A stretch of DNA of 64,000 bases from Okeanomitos corallinicola TIOX110 (GCF_038050375.1 NZ_CP150886.1:1281318-1345317), one strand, 5' to 3'. Positions 35,311 through 45,656 are shown, numbered from the stretch's first letter. Numbers and translations: made by a program. The notes: a model not told the origin generated them from the sequence alone.

Positions 35311-35567
35311 GTTTCTGTTTTCCTGATTTTTAAGTCATAATGTCATATTATACAGCATTAGTTAGGAGTTAAACCATCACGGAACTGCAATCTAGCGGTG
35401 ATTGATGAATTATTTCTAATTGAAGAATTTTCAGTTTTAGTTATTTAATAATTGCTGAAATTCGGAAGTTGAATAAATAGCGATCATTTGTTTTGTTACC
35501 CTTAACCGTTTTACCTTTGCATTGACTGATTAAAAATGATATCTTTACTTTATTCAACCAGTCATAA

Positions 35568-36539
35568 TTACTTAATATTAGCTAATTCAGGAAAAGCATC
35601 ACAATTGACAGGTATTTTTAGTATATCCAGGACTTCAAGGAATAGATTAGGGTTGTTAATACTCCCAATATTCACATTTCTGTTACCCCAATGTCCCCAG
35701 TTCTTGTTATCCTTGAATTCTGGCTTAGGTACAAGTTCAAATCTATCATCATCACTATCAGGATAAAATTTTAACTCTTTAATCTGATTAGTAGCATAGA
35801 ATGATTTCTGATTTGTTCTAATCCCTTGATAACTGACTTTCAATTCATTAAAATCAACCTCTTTACCACTTTGCAAGTCTGCCATGATTTGAGGTATTAA
35901 TCTGGATTTGAGCAATTTTCTAACCAATTTAAAGAGAACCTGTGATTCAGAACTACAACCTGGCACATCAACATCACCAAAAGGTGTTTTTTGACTGTTT
36001 CCTGTATAATAGTGATAGCAGATAAGGTCAGGATCTTTAGTTTGGCTCCCATTCGCAGAACGACAACAGGAAATTCTGAGATATTTAATCTCTTCATATC
36101 TATGATGAATCTCTTTTTCTCTGCCAAGACTTAACTTGTTCTGATAAAAACCATGCTCAAAAGCAACAATTCTCTCATCATATTTCAGGTTAGAAGAAAC
36201 AAAAAATATCAATAAAACACAGATCCAAATTACACCTATTACCACAATACCAATTGATGGGTTTTCTCGTATGTTTAAAAGGGATAAGAAACTGGGTGAA
36301 CTTAGGAGTTTGGGATGCAATAATTCCAATATCTTGCTAAGTACCTCAATGATGAATAAAAAAACCCCTAGCAGACCAAAACTGGGAAAAAAAGCAATCA
36401 TAAAACCAAGGCAGAGAGTATCCACCAATTTATTAGGTGCAAAAGGATTCTTGCAGGGGATTTCATCTATTTTGAGAAACCTACCAAGTTGATATTTCAA
36501 AGCTATTTCTTTTTCATGATCAGACAACTGTGTATACAT
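35568..36539 (-). CDS. Membrane protein of unknown function
   Basis: The start at 36,539 is preceded by AAGGAG at good spacing; an ATG at 36,572 would add 11 residues but lacks such a site. Two hydrophobic segments (LCLGFMIAFFPSFGLLGVFLF and IGIVVIGVIWICVLLIFFV) lie in the first ~125 residues. A soluble domain follows, with DERIVAFEHGFYQNKLSLG and RYEEIKYLRISC. The EHGF(Y) region resembles DUF6585-type proteins, but I am not sure. Cysteine and aromatic content is higher than usual. It stands alone in an AT-rich area downstream of the urease operon. Confidence 0.65.
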   Translation of the reverse strand: MYTQLSDHEKEIALKYQLGRFLKIDEIPCKNPFAPNKLVDTLCLGFMIAFFPSFGLLGVFLFIIEVLSKILELLHPKLLSSPSFLSLLNIRENPSIGIVVIGVIWICVLLIFFVSSNLKYDERIVAFEHGFYQNKLSLGREKEIHHRYEEIKYLRISCCRSANGSQTKDPDLICYHYYTGNSQKTPFGDVDVPGCSSESQVLFKLVRKLLKSRLIPQIMADLQSGKEVDFNELKVSYQGIRTNQKSFYATNQIKELKFYPDSDDDRFELVPKPEFKDNKNWGHWGNRNVNIGSINNPNLFLEVLDILKIPVNCDAFPELANIK

Positions 36540-36901
36540 AGGAATTACTCTCCTTTCATTAATTTCATTCAAATAATTTACTCACATTTGGCGATTGTGA
36601 AAATGTAGTTTAATTCTTTTAGTCGGTTTTACTGAAAATACTTGGGATCTGAGAAGATAAATTTGATAGCCATTATTTTCAGACTATCATGAAACCCGAA
36701 CATTGGTTAAACTGGCTAACAGGAATGCGGAGATAAAGAATAGCAATCCTGATAAATATTTAAAATGTCTCTTAGATGAAAGGTTATTTTGTTTATAAAT
36801 AATAATGAACAACATTACCAACAAACTCAAATATGGGATCTGGCAGACTATACGCACAAGCTGCCATAAAAGCTGAAACTCCTGGTTCTACATCCTCACA
36901 A
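36540..36901. other. Non-coding gap downstream of ureC
   Basis: This ~360-base AT-rich stretch holds the ribosome-binding site and promoter region of the upstream-oriented membrane protein gene and the end of the urease transcript. A 24-codon frame (MAACAYSLPDPIFEFVGNVV) overlaps nothing but has no start signal. No clear terminator hairpin was found after ureC. Confidence 0.45.
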
Positions 36902-38608
36902 CTAAAACAAAAAATACCTCTGTGCCATTGGTAAAACCGTTGCTGGTTCACAGGTTAATAATTCCCCATCAGCACGGACTTCGTAAGTTTCAGGATTAAC
37001 CTCGATTTGAGGTAAAGCATCATTTAATTTCATATCCCTTTTTGTTATTTTTCTCGTTCCTGAAACTGCAACAATTGATTTTTTTAAACCTAACTTTTGC
37101 GGAATTTCTGTTTCTAAACCAGCTTGAGAAATAAAGGTTAAAGATGTTTCATGACGCGCACCAGCAAAACTACCAAACATAGGACGACTATGAACAGGTT
37201 GAGGTGTGGGAATACTCGCATTAGCATCACCCATTTGTGACCAAGCAATCATTCCTCCTTTCACAACTATTTCTGGTTTGACACCAAAAAACGCAGGTTT
37301 CCATAAACACAAATCTGCGATTTTCCCCTCTTCCACAGAACCTACATAGTCAGCAATTCCATGGGTAATTGCCGGATTAATTGTATATTTAGCAACATAT
37401 CTTTTTGCCCGCAAATTATCTGCTAAAGTCTCTCCGGGAACACTTCCCCGTTGTACTTTCATTTTATGGGCGGTTTGCCAGGTTCTAATTATTACTTCTC
37501 CTACCCTTCCCATCGCTTGAGAATCGGAAGCAATCATACTAAACGCGCCTAAATCATGCAAAATATCTTCAGCAGCGATAGTTTCTCGACGGATACGTGA
37601 TTCAGCAAAAGCGACATCTTCAGGAATGCTAGGGTCTAGATGATGACAAACCATCAACATATCTAGGTGTTCATCTAGTGTGTTGAGGGTGTAGGGTCGC
37701 GTGGGATTGGTGGATGAAGGTAAAACGTTGGGTTGTCCACAGACTTTAATGATATCTGGTGCGTGTCCTCCCCCAGCGCCTTCGGTATGGTAGGTGTGAA
37801 TTGCACGATGTTTAAAAGCAGCAATAGTGTCTTCTACAAAACCGGCTTCGTTTAATGTATCGGTGTGAATTGCTACTTGGATATCATACTCATCAGCGAT
37901 GGTTAAACAAGTATCAATTGTGGAAGGTGTTGTTCCCCAGTCTTCATGGAGTTTTAAACCCATTGCACCAGCTTCTACTTGTTCTTTGAGTGCTTGGGGT
38001 TGACTGGTGTTACCTTTACCTAAAAATCCTAAGTTGACTGGGAAAGCATCAGCGGCTTGTAACATTCGGTAAATATTCCAGGGGCCTGGTGTACAAGTTG
38101 TGGCATTTGTGCCTGTAGCTGGGCCTGTTCCACCGCCAATCATTGTTGTAATACCGGAAGCAATTGCTACTTCTATTTGTTGGGGACAGATAAAATGAAT
38201 GTGAGTATCTATTCCCCCTGCTGTGAGAATCATTCCCTCACCGGCTAATGCTTCTGTTCCCGGGCCAATAATGATATCTATATTATCTTGAATATAAGGA
38301 TTTCCGGCTTTACCAATTTTGTGAATTTTGCCATTTTTAATGCCAATATCTGCTTTGACAATTCCCCACCAATCTAAAATCAAAGCATTAGTAATTACTA
38401 AGTCTACTGCACCATCGGCATTGGAAATTGGAGATTGTCCCATGCCATCTCTAATTACTTTTCCGCCGCCAAATTTTACTTCGTCACCGTAGGTTGTAAA
38501 GTCTCTTTCTACTTCTATAAATAGTTCTGTATCAGCTAATCTAATTCTATCTCCTACTGTTGGTCCGTAGGTTTCAGCGTAGGCTTGGCGGTTCATTTTG
38601 TAGGGCAT
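36902..38608 (-). CDS. ureC: Urease subunit alpha
   Basis: UreC is the catalytic subunit of nickel urease, which splits urea into ammonia and carbamate. The nickel ligands and carbamylated lysine are visible: [11 protein letters not shown] (His pair), [15 protein letters not shown] (Lys and His), [14 protein letters not shown] and [15 protein letters not shown], and the mobile flap with [13 protein letters not shown] (active-site Cys and His). Length of 568 residues is normal. It is the last gene of the operon, 44 bases after ureB. Confidence 0.98.
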   Translation of the reverse strand: MPYKMNRQAYAETYGPTVGDRIRLADTELFIEVERDFTTYGDEVKFGGGKVIRDGMGQSPISNADGAVDLVITNALILDWWGIVKADIGIKNGKIHKIGKAGNPYIQDNIDIIIGPGTEALAGEGMILTAGGIDTHIHFICPQQIEVAIASGITTMIGGGTGPATGTNATTCTPGPWNIYRMLQAADAFPVNLGFLGKGNTSQPQALKEQVEAGAMGLKLHEDWGTTPSTIDTCLTIADEYDIQVAIHTDTLNEAGFVEDTIAAFKHRAIHTYHTEGAGGGHAPDIIKVCGQPNVLPSSTNPTRPYTLNTLDEHLDMLMVCHHLDPSIPEDVAFAESRIRRETIAAEDILHDLGAFSMIASDSQAMGRVGEVIIRTWQTAHKMKVQRGSVPGETLADNLRAKRYVAKYTINPAITHGIADYVGSVEEGKIADLCLWKPAFFGVKPEIVVKGGMIAWSQMGDANASIPTPQPVHSRPMFGSFAGARHETSLTFISQAGLETEIPQKLGLKKSIVAVSGTRKITKRDMKLNDALPQIEVNPETYEVRADGELLTCEPATVLPMAQRYFLF

Positions 38609-38652
38609 TTTTTATCCTTTTTTTTGTATCACGCAGAGTCGCAGAGAGAGGT

Positions 38653-38958
38653 TTAGAGGTTGCCGTTTATTTTATTATTAAATCCGTAGATTTGGCGTGT
38701 ACCAACTAGGGGAATTAAGGTGATTTCTTTTTCGTCTCCTGGTTCAAATCTCACTGCTGTTCCTGCTGGTATATCTAATCGCATTCCTCGCGCTTTTTCT
38801 CTGTCAAATTCTAGGGCGTTATTGACTTCGTAAAAGTGAAAGTGTGAACCAATTTGGATGGGTCTGTCTCCTGTGTTTGCTACTGTTAGTTTGGTGGTGG
38901 GACGACCTTGGTTAAGTTCAATTTCTCCGTCTGGAGTGATAATTTCGCCTGGTATCAT
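38653..38958 (-). CDS. ureB: Urease subunit beta
   Basis: The 101-residue protein begins [20 protein letters not shown] and carries the conserved [20 protein letters not shown] and [20 protein letters not shown] blocks of UreB. It packs around UreC in the urease trimer. Its distance from ureC (44 bases) shows co-transcription. Unusually, ureA is not directly upstream: a 410-residue membrane protein gene intervenes. Confidence 0.97.
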   Translation of the reverse strand: MIPGEIITPDGEIELNQGRPTTKLTVANTGDRPIQIGSHFHFYEVNNALEFDREKARGMRLDIPAGTAVRFEPGDEKEITLIPLVGTRQIYGFNNKINGNL

Positions 38959-39021
38959 GGTTGTTATTTGCTGAATAATTGAATTGACAAAATCTCAAGC
39001 ATTAAAATTAAGGATTGAAAT

Positions 39022-40254
39022 TCACATATTTTTAAATTTCTCTTTGAATAAAGTAGATTGTAAGAATACTGCTTGATAGCTAATGTTGATAATCTGTAAA
39101 TATAAAAATGAACGACAGATAAAGAGGATATCAACTAATAAATAAAGGATGAAGTTGATACCTACATTTTTTTCCGTTGTCTGACTAGCATAGACAATGT
39201 AAATTATATAAATCAGTATATAGGCAAAGATGAATGTATATAACCACGGTAGATATTTTTTTATTTTTCTTCCTTTGCTGGCAACTTCTCGATTTTGTTT
39301 TTTTAAGTAAGATGATAAGTTTGATAATACATTCCACATTCCCCAAATATTGTACAGGGGAATAGAAAAACACATCACTCCACCCCAAGGAGTAACTGGA
39401 TAATCATTATTGATTTTTTTGATGGTATTATTGAGGAAATATACCCATATTATTAAGCATAGGTAAGTTAATCTTTCTAAGAAACTCTGTACTATTTTTA
39501 AATAGTCCCAAAATTTATAAACTAGATATAATAATTGCTCAATCCAACTAGATAAAATTCCTGTGATATCAGTAATGTTAATGATTGTAGAAAATGCTTG
39601 AGAACGTGATATAAAAATGTCATATATGATGGATATGATAAATAAAGCTTGAATAGAAATAAGTAGCCATGATAGAACGATAATCACATAACTAATTATT
39701 TGTAAGTATTTCGCAGAGTTACAAACTGCTTCGATTGCTGCTATTGATGGTTTTCTGCCAACTGCTACTATCGCTCCTGTTGCATTTGGGTTAGCAGGGA
39801 CTATTTGATATGGTTGCTGTTTCTTTTGTGTTAAATTGGATTGAGAGAATGATTGATTTTTAGTTTTTTTTGCTGATTTAATCTTGGTGGCATTTAATGT
39901 AATTACATCAGATGGAGATGACGAGTTAAAATTGATCTCTTGTTGCCATTCTATGGTTTGATTATTACTGAGTTTCCCGCAAACTACTAAAGTTGAATAG
40001 GTAGGAATATCTAATTTACTCAATCCTTTATAAATGTATTTAACTATTTCTGTTTGATTCAGTTTTTTAGAAGATTCTAATAAGACTATTATTTTTTGAT
40101 GCTCAACTGTTACTTTCGCTTGAATATTTTGAGGGTTTAATGCTTGGTTAATAAGTCCAGAAATTGCTGTAATATCACCACTTTTTGCCAGTTTTACAAG
40201 GTTCATTCCACACTCATCCGGTAGATAAATACGCAGATTTTGATAATCATTCAA
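39022..40254 (-). CDS. Multi-spanning membrane protein inside the urease operon
   Basis: The N-terminal ~110 residues form a module repeatedly found in cyanobacterial proteins (LVKLAKSGDITAISGLINQA, NIQAKVTVEHQKIIVLLESS, IVKYIYKGLSKLDIPTYSTL). A polar Ser/Lys-rich linker follows. Then come about six hydrophobic segments (ISYVIIVLSWLLISIQALFI, YLCLIIWVYFLNN, YTFIFAYILIYIIYIVYAS, FILYLLVDILFICRSFLYL). It lies 28 bases after ureA and 63 before ureB on the same strand. It is no known urease accessory protein. A link with urea or ammonia transport or with operon regulation is speculative. Confidence 0.78.
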   Translation of the reverse strand: MNDYQNLRIYLPDECGMNLVKLAKSGDITAISGLINQALNPQNIQAKVTVEHQKIIVLLESSKKLNQTEIVKYIYKGLSKLDIPTYSTLVVCGKLSNNQTIEWQQEINFNSSSPSDVITLNATKIKSAKKTKNQSFSQSNLTQKKQQPYQIVPANPNATGAIVAVGRKPSIAAIEAVCNSAKYLQIISYVIIVLSWLLISIQALFIISIIYDIFISRSQAFSTIINITDITGILSSWIEQLLYLVYKFWDYLKIVQSFLERLTYLCLIIWVYFLNNTIKKINNDYPVTPWGGVMCFSIPLYNIWGMWNVLSNLSSYLKKQNREVASKGRKIKKYLPWLYTFIFAYILIYIIYIVYASQTTEKNVGINFILYLLVDILFICRSFLYLQIINISYQAVFLQSTLFKEKFKNM

Positions 40255-40282
40255 ATAATCTAATCAGACTAGAAATATAAAA

Positions 40283-40585
40283 TTAACGAATGGGGTTGTG
40301 TACCGTTACTAACTTTGTCCCATCGGGAAAAGTTGCTTCTACTTGAACTTCAGGAATCATTTCTGGTACTCCTTCCATGACATTATCACGGGTTAATAAA
40401 CTTGTGCCATAACTCATTAATTCGGCTACAGTTTGTCCATTTCTTGCTCCTTCTAAAATTGCGGCGGAAATGTAAGCTACTGCTTCGGGATAATTGAGTT
40501 TTAAACCTCTTTCTTTGCGTCTTTCTGCGACTAAACCAGCGGTAAAAATTAATAATTTATCTTTTTCTTGGGGTGTCAGTTGCAT
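40283..40585 (-). CDS. ureA: Urease subunit gamma
   Basis: The 100-residue protein has the UreA signature: [80 protein letters not shown]. It follows ureD by 18 bases on the same strand, preceded by an AGGAGA ribosome-binding site. The gene downstream is the unrelated membrane protein rather than ureB. Confidence 0.97.
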   Translation of the reverse strand: MQLTPQEKDKLLIFTAGLVAERRKERGLKLNYPEAVAYISAAILEGARNGQTVAELMSYGTSLLTRDNVMEGVPEMIPEVQVEATFPDGTKLVTVHNPIR

Positions 40586-40603
40586 TTTGATCTCCTGGTG
40601 ATT

Positions 40604-41437
40604 TTAAATTTGCCAGACTCTTGGTATACAATTACCACGATTTAATAAGGATACTCGTAAATTTTGCCAAATATTTGTAAACAAACTCCTAACTTCTGTT
40701 GTGGAATGACCACGATAACGACACAAAAATCCATGTTCTAAGCGAGTTACCCCAACATCAAGGTTATGGATATTTAAAAGACGTGCTTGTTTGATTATTT
40801 CTGGGGATATGGTTAAACCAACCACTATAAAACTACCAATAACTGGTTTTCCTGCTAACCCGTGGATACTGTGAAATACTTCAGTGCTACCGGGTATATA
40901 TTGGCGATCTATCCATAATGGAATATTATTTTGCCATATTTCTGTGTGCGATCGCATTTCTCCCTGTAAAAATTTCTCATTTCTAGCACTTCTTCCCAGT
41001 CTCGTAATTTCCCAACCGATAAAGCTGGCGTTTGTAGCTAATTTTACTCGTAAATCTTGCCGATAAACAGCACCATCAAACAAAATTGTTTCTTGGGGTA
41101 AATGTTCTAAACAAGCACCTGCATCAACTTGGATATTTACAGTTTGTCTAGCTGGTAAGCCATTACTGCGATATATTTTACTGGCTGCGGCAGTAGTAAT
41201 TAATACTTGTGTATTCTTTTGTAAGTGAATTTCGGCAGATAGACGATCGCCCCCCACTACACCCCCAGCAGTATGTAAAATCACACTATGACATACTTGT
41301 TGTCCTTCTGGATAGAAAGGACGCTGAATTTTCAAAGGTGCTTGGTTATGGTTATAAATTAACTGTGTAGAATTTTGGCGTTGGGCATAAACTAAGTTAA
41401 GTTGGCCATACCAACTTTTATCTATGTGATTGTTCAT
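40604..41437 (-). CDS. ureD: Urease accessory protein UreD
   Basis: UreD (UreH) is a chaperone that binds apo-urease and, with UreF and UreG, delivers nickel. Family blocks are visible: LVYAQRQNSTQLIYNHNQAP, QRPFYPEGQQVCHSVILHTA, GGVVGGDRLSAEIHL, QTVNIQVDAGACLEHLPQET and GRSARNEKFLQGEMRSHTEIW (the last slightly longer in the protein). It is the first gene of the operon ureD-ureA-X-ureB-ureC. ureE, ureF and ureG are not in this window. Confidence 0.95.
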   Translation of the reverse strand: MNNHIDKSWYGQLNLVYAQRQNSTQLIYNHNQAPLKIQRPFYPEGQQVCHSVILHTAGGVVGGDRLSAEIHLQKNTQVLITTAAASKIYRSNGLPARQTVNIQVDAGACLEHLPQETILFDGAVYRQDLRVKLATNASFIGWEITRLGRSARNEKFLQGEMRSHTEIWQNNIPLWIDRQYIPGSTEVFHSIHGLAGKPVIGSFIVVGLTISPEIIKQARLLNIHNLDVGVTRLEHGFLCRYRGHSTTEVRSLFTNIWQNLRVSLLNRGNCIPRVWQI

Positions 41438-41535
41438 TTTAGGAGCTAGAGGAGATCAAGAGTTCAGGAGTTCGAGGACAATAGAAGAATAAAGAACTAA
41501 TTTTTCTCCCACTCACCCACTCACCCCCTCACCCT

Positions 41536-42228
41536 CTATTCAGTATCTATACCTAGAGATTGTAATTTTTCAGCAAGTTGTTGCGATCGCGCTTCTGCTA
41601 ATTGTGCGCGTTGTTGTGCTGTTTGAATTTGTTCTTCTGGAGTAGGGTAACGCTCTCCGGCTTGATTATACCAATAAAGCCATTCCCGGACTACACCGCC
41701 ATAATTGCCCCGTTCACAACCAATACCTAAACCAATTTCTGGCAACCATACGGGGTTAGTTGGTTGTAATTCATATCTACCGTTCACTAATTTGTATACT
41801 TCTAATCGGGGTTTACGACGACGACGAGAAGAATAAATCACATAGTAAAGTACACCCAAAGCCGCATATTCATCTAGCTTAACGCTGTACTCTTTGCGAT
41901 AATTAGGAGAAACTACCTCTAAAATCCAAATAGGAACAACGTTTTCATCCCACAATACATAACTAGGACGTAGCTCCTCATCATAACAGCGGTCTACCCC
42001 CAAACTTAAAAAGGCATCTGGCACAATGGGTAACTCATCAGGGTGATAATAAATACCCATATCCACACCAAAAAACCAGTCCATCCGTTCTGACCAAAGT
42101 GTGAGCAGTGTAGCCTTGAGTAATGCTGGTATTAGTTCTTGCAGTTCGTTATCCACAGGTGTTTCATCCGAGTCTGGTAATTCTTCAGCAGAGGGTAAGT
42201 ACCTGGGCAGGTTGAAATTCAAAATCAT
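41536..42228 (-). CDS. Uma2 family endonuclease
   Basis: A paralogue of the Uma2 gene at 10,134-10,808 with the same subgroup N-terminus (LPSAEELPDSDETPVDNELQ) and core (WSERMDWFFGVDMGIYYHPD, LPIVPDAFLSLGVD, PIWILEVVSPNYRKEY). The C-terminal coiled region is Gln/Ala-rich (IQTAQQRAQLAEARSQQLAE). The start at 42,228 aligns with the paralogue and has GGAG nine bases upstream; a farther ATG at 42,264 adds 12 unmatched residues. The function is unknown. Confidence 0.9.
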   Translation of the reverse strand: MILNFNLPRYLPSAEELPDSDETPVDNELQELIPALLKATLLTLWSERMDWFFGVDMGIYYHPDELPIVPDAFLSLGVDRCYDEELRPSYVLWDENVVPIWILEVVSPNYRKEYSVKLDEYAALGVLYYVIYSSRRRRKPRLEVYKLVNGRYELQPTNPVWLPEIGLGIGCERGNYGGVVREWLYWYNQAGERYPTPEEQIQTAQQRAQLAEARSQQLAEKLQSLGIDTE

Positions 42229-42455
42229 GACTTTCTGCTCCAAAATGCGGACAATCGCTGACATTTTCTTCCTGCTACGGCATTATGGGCTATGGCAAGG
42301 CATAATATCTGAAGTAAAGTTTTCTGATCCCACAACTATGGGATATGTTTAATGCCTAGTTTAATATCAAAACAGATAATTTTTGCTGAATTGTTACAGA
42401 TAAGCACTAAACTTAAAAGTCTTGTAGAGAAAAAATAATTATAAATGAAGTAATC

Positions 42456-44036
42456 ATGTCCAAAGTTCTTGTTTCCGATCCGATTGATAAAGCTGGTATT
42501 GACATCCTTTCCCAAGTTGCTACTGTTGATGTCAAAACAGGCTTAAAACCAGCAGAACTGCAAGAGATTATTGGTGAGTATGATGCACTGATGATCCGTT
42601 CAGGAACTCGTGTCACACAAGAAATTATAGAAGCCGGTACACAGTTAAAAATCATTGGCCGCGCTGGTGTGGGTGTGGATAATGTAGATGTTGCCGCTGC
42701 CACTCGAAAAGGTATTGTAGTTGTTAATTCTCCAGAAGGAAATACCATTGCCGCAGCGGAACACGCACTGGCAATGATGTTATCTTTATCCCGTCATATT
42801 CCGGACGCTAATGCTTCTGTAAAAAAAGGAGAATGGGATCGTAAAACCTTCGTAGGTGCAGAAGTATACAAAAAAACTCTGGGAATTGTCGGGTTAGGAA
42901 AAATCGGTTCTCATGTAGCAAATGTAGCTAAAGCTATGGGAATGAAATTATTAGCTTATGATCCCTTTATTTCCAGAGAAAGAGCCGAACAAATTGGTTG
43001 TCAATTGGTGGAATTAGATTTACTTTTCCAACAAGCTGACTACATCACTTTACACATTCCTAAAACCCCGGAAACCGCTAATTTAATCAATGCTAAAACC
43101 TTAGCGAAGATGAAACCCAATGCCAGAATTATTAACTGTGCTAGGGGTGGAATTATTGATGAAGCAGCTTTAGCAACAGCGGTAAAAGAGGGTACAATTG
43201 CAGGAGCAGCTTTAGATGTATTTGCGTCTGAACCTCTGGGAGAATCAGAATTGCGATCGCTAGGTAAAGAAATTATTCTTACCCCCCACTTAGGTGCATC
43301 CACCGCCGAAGCCCAAGTCAATGTAGCCATAGATGTAGCAGAACAAATCCGCGATGTTTTACTAGGACTACCAGCCCGTTCAGCAGTAAATATCCCCGGA
43401 CTCGGTCCAGATATCTTAGAAGAACTTAAACCCTATATGGAATTGGCGGAAACCTTGGGTAACTTGGTGGGACAACTTGCCGGAGGCAGGGTAGAAACCC
43501 TGAATGTAACTTTACAAGGGGATCTGGCGACTAACAAAAGTCAGCCTTTAATTATCGCCGCACTCAAAGGACTACTTTACCAAGCCCTGCGAGAACGGGT
43601 AAATTATGTCAACGCCAACATCGAAGCCAAAGAAAGAGGCATTCGAGTTATTGAAACCAGAGATGCTTCTGCACGAGACTATGCAGGTTCTTTACATCTG
43701 GAAGCTACAGGTACTCTAGGAACTCATTCTGTGACCGGCGCTTTATTGGGAGATAAAGAAATTCATTTAACAGATGTTGATGGTTTCCCCATTAATGTTC
43801 CTCCCAGCAAATATATGTTATTCACCCTCCACCGTGATATGCCGGGAATTATCGGTAAACTCGGTTCTTTATTGGGAAGTTTCAATGTCAATATTGCCAG
43901 TATGCAAGTAGGCCGGAAAATTGTCCGTGGTGATGCAGTCATGGCTTTGAGTATTGATGATCCTTTACCAGATGGCATCCTAGAGGAAATTAAACAAGTT
44001 TCTGGTATTCGGGACGCGTATACAGTCACACTTTAA
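42456..44036 (+). CDS. serA: D-3-phosphoglycerate dehydrogenase
   Basis: SerA oxidises 3-phosphoglycerate as the first step of serine synthesis. Seen in order: substrate-binding and catalytic Arg region (MIRSGTRVTQEIIEAG), the NAD-binding GIVGLGKIGSHVANVAKAMG, NCARGGIIDEAAL, catalytic His in LTPHLGASTAEAQ, an intervening ASB domain, and a C-terminal ACT domain (LHRDMPGIIGKLGSLLGSFN). At 526 residues it is the long, ACT-regulated form. prmA follows on the same strand, separated by tandem repeats. Confidence 0.97.
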   Translation: MSKVLVSDPIDKAGIDILSQVATVDVKTGLKPAELQEIIGEYDALMIRSGTRVTQEIIEAGTQLKIIGRAGVGVDNVDVAAATRKGIVVVNSPEGNTIAAAEHALAMMLSLSRHIPDANASVKKGEWDRKTFVGAEVYKKTLGIVGLGKIGSHVANVAKAMGMKLLAYDPFISRERAEQIGCQLVELDLLFQQADYITLHIPKTPETANLINAKTLAKMKPNARIINCARGGIIDEAALATAVKEGTIAGAALDVFASEPLGESELRSLGKEIILTPHLGASTAEAQVNVAIDVAEQIRDVLLGLPARSAVNIPGLGPDILEELKPYMELAETLGNLVGQLAGGRVETLNVTLQGDLATNKSQPLIIAALKGLLYQALRERVNYVNANIEAKERGIRVIETRDASARDYAGSLHLEATGTLGTHSVTGALLGDKEIHLTDVDGFPINVPPSKYMLFTLHRDMPGIIGKLGSLLGSFNVNIASMQVGRKIVRGDAVMALSIDDPLPDGILEEIKQVSGIRDAYTVTL

Positions 44037-44052
44037 CTGATCGCAGCAGTCT

Positions 44053-44080
44053 GGAGAGTGGGAGAGTGGGAGAGTGGGAG
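44053..44080. repeat. GGAGAGTG octamer tandem repeat
   Basis: Three and a half GGAGAGTG units follow one another just after the serA stop. The tract is one of several STRR-like repeats in the serA-prmA gap. Confidence 0.9.
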
Positions 44081-44130
44081 AAAAGTTAGTTCTTTATTGT
44101 TAAATTCTTCTGTCTCTTGCCTCTTCCTTT

Positions 44131-44162
44131 TCCCAGTTCCCAGTTCCCAGTTCCCAGTTCCC
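44131..44162. repeat. TCCCAGT heptamer tandem repeat
   Basis: Four TCCCAGT units plus a partial one lie about 40 bases upstream of prmA. They are typical of filamentous cyanobacterial STRRs. Confidence 0.92.
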
Positions 44163-44203
44163 TATTTTCACAACTAATCTAAAATCTAAACTTTAAAATT
44201 TAT

Positions 44204-45124
44204 ATGGCAAATACCTGGTGGGAATTAAAAATCTTATGTGAACCAGACCTGGAAGATTCTATCTTTTGGCGACTGGAAACTTTTGGTTGTCGTGGTACTG
44301 CTAGTGAAAGTAAAGGTAATTCTTCCTTATTAAAAGCTTATTTACCCAGTTTTCAAGCACAATTATTAGATTTATCAGCATTATCATTACTTTTACGCCA
44401 AGATGCTTTGTGTGTAGGGTTATCATCTCCCATGCTGCACTGGGATTTAATTGACGAAGAAGATTGGGCTACTAATTGGAAAAAGCATTGGCAACCTGAA
44501 GAAATAGGCGATCGCTTCCTCATTAACCCCGCATGGCTACCCCTCCCCCAATCTTTAGAAAGGTTAGTCATTCGTCTTGATCCAGGTGTCGCTTTTGGTA
44601 CAGGTAATCATGCCACAACTCAATTATGTCTGGAATCTCTAGAAATGCGATTAAGCGATGTCCCGGATTCTTTTATAGGTAATGAAGAGCAAAAAAAACC
44701 TGTTGTCATAGCTGATATCGGTTGTGGTTCTGGTATCCTTTCCATTGGTGCAATACTCTTAGGTGCAGAAAAAGTTTACGCTGTAGATACAGATCCTTTG
44801 GCTGTAAAATCAACCTTCAGTAATCGCGCTCTTAATGATATTAATTCGGAACGTTTAGTTCCAGCCCAAGGGAGTATAGACGCTTTACAAAAAATAGTTG
44901 AACAACCTGTTGATGGTATTGTTTGCAATATTTTGGCTGATGTAATTATTGAGTTAATCCCAGAAATGAGTAGCATTGCCAAACCTAGCACCTGGGGTAT
45001 ATTTAGCGGTATTTTATTAGAGCAATCAAAGGCTGTAGCCGACGTTTTAGAACAAAATGGTTGGGTGGTAGCCACTCTGTGGAAAAGAAAAGAATGGTGT
45101 TGTTTAAATGCCCGTCGGTCTTAA
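44204..45124 (+). CDS. prmA: Ribosomal protein L11 methyltransferase
   Basis: PrmA trimethylates ribosomal protein L11. The N-terminal [20 protein letters not shown] and the methyltransferase core are typical: [39 protein letters not shown] (SAM-binding GxGxG) and [18 protein letters not shown] (NxxxD). The C-terminal block ([20 protein letters not shown]) is also conserved. Length of 306 residues fits. It lies downstream of serA, a neighbourhood common in cyanobacteria. Confidence 0.95.
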   Translation: MANTWWELKILCEPDLEDSIFWRLETFGCRGTASESKGNSSLLKAYLPSFQAQLLDLSALSLLLRQDALCVGLSSPMLHWDLIDEEDWATNWKKHWQPEEIGDRFLINPAWLPLPQSLERLVIRLDPGVAFGTGNHATTQLCLESLEMRLSDVPDSFIGNEEQKKPVVIADIGCGSGILSIGAILLGAEKVYAVDTDPLAVKSTFSNRALNDINSERLVPAQGSIDALQKIVEQPVDGIVCNILADVIIELIPEMSSIAKPSTWGIFSGILLEQSKAVADVLEQNGWVVATLWKRKEWCCLNARRS

Positions 45125-45160
45125 GAATAGGGTGTTGGGTGTGGAGGGGAGAATATTTTT

Positions 45161-45205
45161 ACCAATTACCAATTACCTATTACCTATTACCCATTACCCA
45201 TCACC
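45161..45205. repeat. ATTACC(C/T) heptamer repeat, 3' side of trxA
   Basis: About six units of the form ACCAATT / ACCTATT / ACCCATT follow each other. They are the reverse complement type of the GGGTAAT tract at 45,622-45,656, so the trxA gene is flanked by inverted repeat tracts. Confidence 0.9.
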
Positions 45206-45206
45206 A

Positions 45207-45524
45207 TTAAATCAGAGTTTTTAAATGTTGAATTAATTGTGGTGCTTTAACTACACCTTCAATTCTATCCACTGGCTGGCCTTGCTTAAACAATACTAAA
45301 GTTGGTAAAGCCTCAATTCCATACTGACTAGCTAACTGCGTGTACTTTTCTGTGTCAATTTTTACGATGCGTAGACGGTCTTTTAATTGATTATTAACTT
45401 GTTCTAAAATTGGCACCATCATTTTACATGGGCCACACCAGTCAGCATAAAAATCTACTAATACAGGTACATCAGAACCAGATAGCATTTCTTCAAAGCT
45501 GTTAAATTGCTTTTTAGTTGTCAT
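45207..45524 (-). CDS. trxA: Thioredoxin
   Basis: Thioredoxin reduces disulfides in target proteins such as MsrA and ribonucleotide reductase. The active site WCGPC lies at residues 29-33 (FYADWCGPCKMM), followed by VKIDTEKYTQLASQYGIEAL with the cis-Pro block LPTLVLFKQGQ. Length of 105 residues from the ATG at 45,524, which has AGGTG about ten bases upstream. An ATG four codons earlier overlaps that site and is less likely. It is a single gene. Confidence 0.95.
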   Translation of the reverse strand: MTTKKQFNSFEEMLSGSDVPVLVDFYADWCGPCKMMVPILEQVNNQLKDRLRIVKIDTEKYTQLASQYGIEALPTLVLFKQGQPVDRIEGVVKAPQLIQHLKTLI

Positions 45525-45621
45525 GATGACATACACCTATTTCTAATAGTTTATTTTTATAGTAGTTCTTAGAATATAAAATCGGTGCAATTTTATATTT
45601 TCTTGATAAATGAAATGTTTA

Positions 45622-45656
45622 GGGTAATGGGTAATGGGTAATGGGTAATGGGTAAT
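45622..45656. repeat. GGGTAAT heptamer tandem repeat, 5' side of trxA
   Basis: Five perfect GGGTAAT units. The tract is complementary to the ATTACCC-type tract beyond the other end of trxA. Confidence 0.95.

Noticed and set aside
36793-36957. Frame [12 protein letters not shown]...HYYL overlapping the end of ureC
   Set aside because: The start would be a GTG inside ureC and the sequence matches no family; likely chance.
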